A stretch of DNA of 64,000 bases from Pirellulaceae bacterium. GTDB taxonomy: Bacteria; Planctomycetota; Planctomycetia; Pirellulales; Pirellulaceae. The stretch covers positions 124,001 to 188,000 of the forward strand of contig JAHBXS010000005.1 in NCBI GenBank assembly GCA_019636375.1, read 5' to 3'. This document shows, in pieces, positions 62,210 through 64,000 of this stretch. The notes beneath the pieces were generated by a model that had not been told where the DNA came from, ran no database searches, and saw nothing but the letters and a program-made list of their open reading frames with translations. Within the stretch, counting starts at the first letter, position 1. Every line of letters starts with the position of its first letter. Made by a program: the position numbers and the translations under genes.

Positions 62210-62946
62210 GCTTGGCGGGAACTGATCTGATCGCGTAGTTTCGCGGCGAGTTCGAAGTTCTCGGCGGCAATGGCGTCGGAGAGTTGCTCGGAAAGAGTTT
62301 TGTCGATTTTATATCGAGAACGAAGGCTGTTTTGAAAGTCCAGCAACTGAACCACCAACTCATCCTCCTCGAATTTGTCTTCGGCATCGTACTGAACGAA
62401 AAGTTCTCGAATGAGGTCGAGCCCTTTCGCTACTTCTTCAACCGCCAACTCTCCAGCATTCTCATCATCGGTTTCTAAAATCGCAAGCGATCTCGCCTGC
62501 GTGCGATGGTAGAGAACAAACGGCCGATATTGCTCGTGGGAGATCGTCCACTCTTCATCGGACGAAAATTCCTTGCAAAAATCCATCAACCCCAGCGTAT
62601 GATCCGCATCGCGAACCGCCCGGTCGAATTCTCGCATGTGCAGCCAACAGACGCGGCGATGATAGAACTGAACAAATTCGCGATCTACCTCAGCACACTG
62701 CTCCTCGTTTAGTTGGAAACCGCTTCGTTTTTGCTCCTGCTGTTTTTTCAAAAAATCGAAGTAAGTGGTCTCTCCGTGGGGGCGTTTTCCATCGGGCCTT
62801 CCCAAGATTTCCATTTGCAACAGCCCCATATCAAGCCGCAGTTGGATCACGGAGCGTTCCCCAACTCGAACGCTGCGAACATTGATACTGGTTGGGTCAA
62901 AAGGCCAGTTTTTCAGAATATGATCGATGTCTTGACGGTTATCCAT
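62200..62946 (-). CDS. UvrB/UvrC-motif (UVR) protein, excinuclease-unrelated
   Basis: 248 residues. The C-terminal 35 residues are a UVR motif, LSEQLSDAIAAENFELAAKLRDQIS, the helical pair found in UvrB and UvrC for mutual contact. The rest is a helical, Glu/Arg-rich protein with no helicase or nuclease motif, including ECAEVDREFVQFYHRRVCWLHMREFDRAV (TPR-like). Proteins with only the UVR motif occur in planctomycetes and may bind repair or stress proteins. Start ATG 62946. A terminator overlaps its stop. It is close to the ArfB-like gene on the same strand (89 bases) but they may not be co-transcribed. Confidence 0.8.
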   Translation of the reverse strand: MDNRQDIDHILKNWPFDPTSINVRSVRVGERSVIQLRLDMGLLQMEILGRPDGKRPHGETTYFDFLKKQQEQKRSGFQLNEEQCAEVDREFVQFYHRRVCWLHMREFDRAVRDADHTLGLMDFCKEFSSDEEWTISHEQYRPFVLYHRTQARSLAILETDDENAGELAVEEVAKGLDLIRELFVQYDAEDKFEEDELVVQLLDFQNSLRSRYKIDKTLSEQLSDAIAAENFELAAKLRDQISSRQAGR

Positions 62947-63035
62947 GTCTCTGCGGGATTAGGATTTAAATGCGGCATGAACTCACTGCGTACCATGTTA
63001 CATCAAGAACGCGTTTAGGGAAAATGGGCTGAACC

Positions 63036-63458
63036 TCATTCGCCGCTACCGGGTTGGCGGCGAAGTGTTTTTTTGTCGCTTGTTTTACGTTTGCTATCTA
63101 GGCGACGACGTTTCGAGGCGTTGGAAGGTTTGGTTGGTTTTCGCCGTTTAGGTACTACAAGGGCTTTCAAAATCAGGTCGCGCAGTTTCTCCAAACAGTC
63201 GTCCGTATTGCTGGGCTGGTCCCGATGTCGATGGCTGCTGATGAAAAAACTCCCCTCGCGACTAATTCGAGTTTGGTTCTGTTGTTGAAATCGCTGCATC
63301 ACTTCGGGGGGCAGGGCGGCAGTGGCGGTTAAATCCCAATTCAAAGTTGCCTTGGTGTTGACCTTGTTGACGTTTTGTCCACCTGGCCCTGGAGACCTAG
63401 AATAGGTGAACTTTAACTCGCTCGCTGGGATCGAGATTTTAGAGTTTATCCTCAGCAC
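63036..63458 (-). CDS. arfB: ArfB/YaeJ-like peptidyl-tRNA hydrolase (alternative rescue factor)
   Basis: 140 residues. Residues 10-110 match the release-factor catalytic domain with SRSPGPGGQNVNKVNTKATLNWDL; the GGQ tripeptide hydrolyses peptidyl-tRNA in stalled ribosomes. The C-terminal tail from about residue 103 is strongly basic (KRRKPTKPSNASKRRRLDSKRKTSDKKTLRR), as in ArfB, where it inserts into the empty mRNA channel. There is no codon-recognition domain, which separates it from RF1/RF2. It would release ribosomes stuck on non-stop mRNA. Short spacing on both sides; no obvious partner. Confidence 0.9.
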   Translation of the reverse strand: MLRINSKISIPASELKFTYSRSPGPGGQNVNKVNTKATLNWDLTATAALPPEVMQRFQQQNQTRISREGSFFISSHRHRDQPSNTDDCLEKLRDLILKALVVPKRRKPTKPSNASKRRRLDSKRKTSDKKTLRRQPGSGE

Positions 63459-63516
63459 GGCAGGGTCTCAAAATTGTCTTGATTATTCTAAAGAGATCAG
63501 CTCTGAGCGAGGATCA

Positions 63517-64000
63517 TTACAAAGCGTGTGGCGGTTGACTGGGCTGACCTGTGGGTTTCTGACTGTTGCGTTTGCCGCGTCCCACTGAACGGCAAATCTC
63601 GCGGCAATCCACCAAAAATTCCCAGGTCGAATCAAGGACGCACTCATATCCCAGCCCTTCAACCTCGACGCCAATCACTTCCGCTTCGATTGGCCCATGA
63701 TAGCCGGACATTGCCATCAACTTGATCCACGACCGCAACGGAACTTCGCCACTACCCGGCAAACAACGACCGTTCGTTATCCTCGAATTGCGGCGACGAT
63801 CAGCGATTTGGATCAATTTCACCCGCTCACTCAAACGATGACGGTGCCGGGCAAGTTGAGGTTCGAGTCCCAGATGGTACAAATCCATCACAATGCCAAC
63901 TTGGTCCGACGAATAATTTTCAACGATGTCCAATGTTTCCATGACTCCCGAAAGCATTGTCCACGAGTGCCCTTCGTTCGCGGTCATTGGCTCAATCGCA
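63517..64000 (-). CDS. Sugar phosphate isomerase/epimerase (TIM-barrel), 3' part only
   Basis: The gene runs off the window; from the edge the frame reads AIEPMTANEGHSWTM, so the start is beyond 64000. The 161 visible codons cover the second half of a xylose-isomerase-like TIM barrel: the EPM motif, DQVGIVMDLYHLGLEPQLAR (metal-binding His/Asp strand), LIQIADRR, PGSGEVPLRSWI, and GPIEAEVIG. Such enzymes isomerise or epimerise sugars using a divalent metal. Substrate cannot be named without the N-terminal half. The last residues (KRNSQKPTGQPSQPP) are a low-complexity tail. Confidence 0.82.
   Translation of the reverse strand, partial: AIEPMTANEGHSWTMLSGVMETLDIVENYSSDQVGIVMDLYHLGLEPQLARHRHRLSERVKLIQIADRRRNSRITNGRCLPGSGEVPLRSWIKLMAMSGYHGPIEAEVIGVEVEGLGYECVLDSTWEFLVDCREICRSVGRGKRNSQKPTGQPSQPPHAL

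Overview
The window looks like chromosomal DNA from a planctomycete (Pirellulales-like). The evidence is two large PEP-CTERM surface proteins, two ECF sigma factor/Ser-Thr kinase pairs with TPR tails, a single-chain PurL with PurS-like domains at its N-terminus, a TAT-signal Gfo/Idh/MocA oxidoreductase, a CPBP-fused NatB permease, a CsrA with a long tail, and generous spacing between operons. No genus can be named from the sequence alone. There is no CRISPR array, prophage or intact insertion sequence. The only mobile DNA is a decayed IS66 transposase.

Layout. 0-1 kb: the 3' end of a poly-Q hypothetical gene and cutA. 1.3-9.1 kb: two sigma/kinase modules in tandem. In the first, a kinase-TPR gene (broken by a one-base deletion in its glycine loop) precedes its sigma gene. 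In the second, a sigma gene overlaps a kinase that carries an anti-sigma zinc motif. A stray 3' fragment of a PEP-CTERM gene lies between them. 9.1-15.9 kb: two leftward PEP-CTERM genes with internal repeats, separated by the IS66 remnant. 16.2-21.5 kb: 5-formyl-THF cyclo-ligase, purL, purQ and a DUF218-like gene. 22-27.3 kb: a TolC/HlyD/MacB-permease efflux operon without an ATPase gene. 27.3-30.1 kb: a palindromic repeat element, a membrane-bound glycerophosphodiesterase and tRNA-Phe.

30.8-38.4 kb: an oxidoreductase and a PncC-like amidase, followed by the most interesting region. Here a globin-coupled histidine kinase, an NtrC-type response regulator, two universal stress proteins, a CBS-domain protein and a small c-type cytochrome are grouped. 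Three strong sigma-54 (-24/-12) promoter matches serve the three transcription units, and two related dyads may be enhancer sites. I read this as an oxygen- or NO-responsive sigma-54 regulon that may regulate itself.

38.4-47.5 kb: a leftward PDZ protein/anti-sigma/ECF sigma group, FabI, a GAF-domain sigma-54 activator and another ECF sigma gene. 47.9-57.8 kb: a nucleoside-type MFS transporter, an AAA ATPase divergent from a NatA/NatB-CPBP transporter, an amidohydrolase (possibly the aminofutalosine deaminase of menaquinone synthesis) and a THUMP-like methyltransferase. 58-64 kb: two lineage-type hypothetical genes, dnaA with one DnaA box upstream, then leftward csrA, a UVR-motif protein, an ArfB-like release factor and the 3' part of a sugar phosphate isomerase/epimerase gene.
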